This document shows positions 5,320 through 5,590 of a DNA stretch of 5,590 nucleotides, one piece after another. Position numbers and translations under genes: made by a program. The notes under the pieces were generated by a model that saw only the letters and a program-made list of their open reading frames with translations, was not told where the DNA came from and searched no databases. Every line of letters starts with the position of its first letter. The stretch's first letter is position 1. The DNA is taken from contig CALCMV010000153.1 of NCBI GenBank assembly GCA_937967535.1, forward strand, positions 1-5,590, given 5' to 3'. The stretch comes from an uncultured Saprospiraceae bacterium. Its GTDB lineage: Bacteria > Bacteroidota > Bacteroidia > Chitinophagales > Saprospiraceae.

Positions 5320-5327
5320 GAAATATA
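5320..5327 (-). promoter_or_regulatory. Possible -7 box of the LVIVD-repeat protein gene
   Basis: The minus strand reads TATATTTC, one mismatch from TAnnTTTG, 68 bases upstream of the ATG at 5251. No TTG lies at the right distance upstream, so this is only a candidate. Confidence 0.25.
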
Positions 5328-5366
5328 CTGTGAACGGTATAAATTTCGGAAAACTGTAATGACTGC

Positions 5367-5456
5367 TTTAGCTGTCAAGTAAAGTAAAAATAAATTTATA
5401 AATTATTGTTTTTAAGTTTTTTATAAATAAAAATAATAATATACGTGACAGCTAAA
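5367..5456. repeat. 90-bp element with 11-bp perfect terminal inverted repeats
   Basis: TTTAGCTGTCA (5367-5377) and TGACAGCTAAA (5446-5456) are exact reverse complements. CTG (5363-5365) and CAG (5457-5459) extend the pairing past one unpaired base. The 68-bp interior is almost all A/T. The layout resembles a miniature inverted-repeat element or a large AT-looped hairpin. No clear target-site duplication is seen. Confidence 0.55.
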
Positions 5457-5480
5457 CAGGCTGACCGCGAATACCGTACA

Positions 5481-5496
5481 GGCGAATTTATTCGCC
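5481..5496. repeat. GGCGAA-TTTA-TTCGCC palindrome
   Basis: A perfect 6-bp stem with a 4-base loop stands in AT-rich DNA. It shares the GGCGA...TCGCC arms with the palindrome at 5568-5583 and probably belongs to the same dispersed family. Confidence 0.55.
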
Positions 5497-5567
5497 ACGT
5501 AAATAATAAATTTAATTTGTAAAATATTTACTTACAATTTATTACAAATAACAATTACACTGCACTT

Positions 5568-5583
5568 GGCGATTGAAATCGCC
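5568..5583. repeat. GGCGATT-GA-AATCGCC palindrome
   Basis: A perfect 7-bp inverted repeat with a 2-base centre. It has the same total length (16 bp) and outer arms as the palindrome at 5481-5496, 87 bases away. Confidence 0.55.
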
Positions 5584-5590
5584 TTTACGA

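Larger units (their letters stand above)
5252..5590. other. Noncoding AT-rich region with repeats
   Basis: No gene is supported. From left to right it holds the leader of the LVIVD-repeat protein gene (5252 to about 5330), a 90-bp inverted-repeat element (5367-5456), a palindrome at 5481-5496, an AT-rich run, and a second palindrome at 5568-5583 close to the window end. What lies beyond 5590 cannot be judged. Confidence 0.5.

Noticed and set aside
1..5590. CRISPR array, integrase, transposase or defence operon
   Set aside because: No regularly spaced repeats with unique spacers and no such coding sequences are present. The tRNA array alone does not prove a mobile element.

Overview
The window looks like a piece of a Bacteroidota chromosome (Cytophagia/Saprospiria-like, genus not resolvable). 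The evidence is a secreted protein ending in a type IX secretion (Por) sorting domain, A/T-rich start regions without Shine-Dalgarno motifs, -7 boxes close to the Bacteroidota TAnnTTTG consensus, and AT-rich spacers carrying simple degenerate repeats.

Layout. (1) 65-394, minus strand: a tight run of tRNA genes read in the order Ala(UGC), a degenerate tRNA-like unit, Arg(ACG), Pro(UGG). None resembles the standard bacterial isoacceptor closely, so this looks like an accessory, phage-like tRNA array. A perfect TATATTTG box lies just upstream. (2) 395-1038: no convincing gene. It holds several hairpins, a repeated CTACGAAAAAT word, and a GC-rich element (about 612-710) that folds into nested stems and may be an unrecognised structured RNA or a REP-like repeat, followed by a very AT-rich leader. 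(3) 1039-1962, plus strand: a secreted, lysine-rich, helical protein with two LTxxQ-like (Spy/CpxP-type) motifs. An 18-bp perfect hairpin follows and is shared with the convergent next gene. (4) 2022-3404, minus strand: an exported M28 zinc peptidase with an inserted PA domain, of carboxypeptidase Q type. (5) 3489-3617, plus strand: the first ~40 codons of a RimJ/RimL-type GNAT acetyltransferase, cut off by a short-period repeat. The same repeat supplies the last codons and stop of the next gene. (6) 3662-5251, minus strand: a choice-of-anchor B/LVIVD-repeat protein with a carboxypeptidase-regulatory-like domain and a type IX sorting domain. (7) 5252-5590: noncoding, with a 90-bp inverted-repeat element and two related GGCGA...TCGCC palindromes.

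The three full-length proteins all carry signal peptides, so the protein-coding part of the window is devoted to the envelope or exterior. Nothing suggests that they form one pathway. They are separated by noncoding spacers and by strand changes or inserted repeats, so they are probably single transcription units. The unusual parts are the atypical tRNA array, the structured GC-rich element beside it, and the signs of small repeats eroding gene ends. No complete novel multi-gene system is visible.
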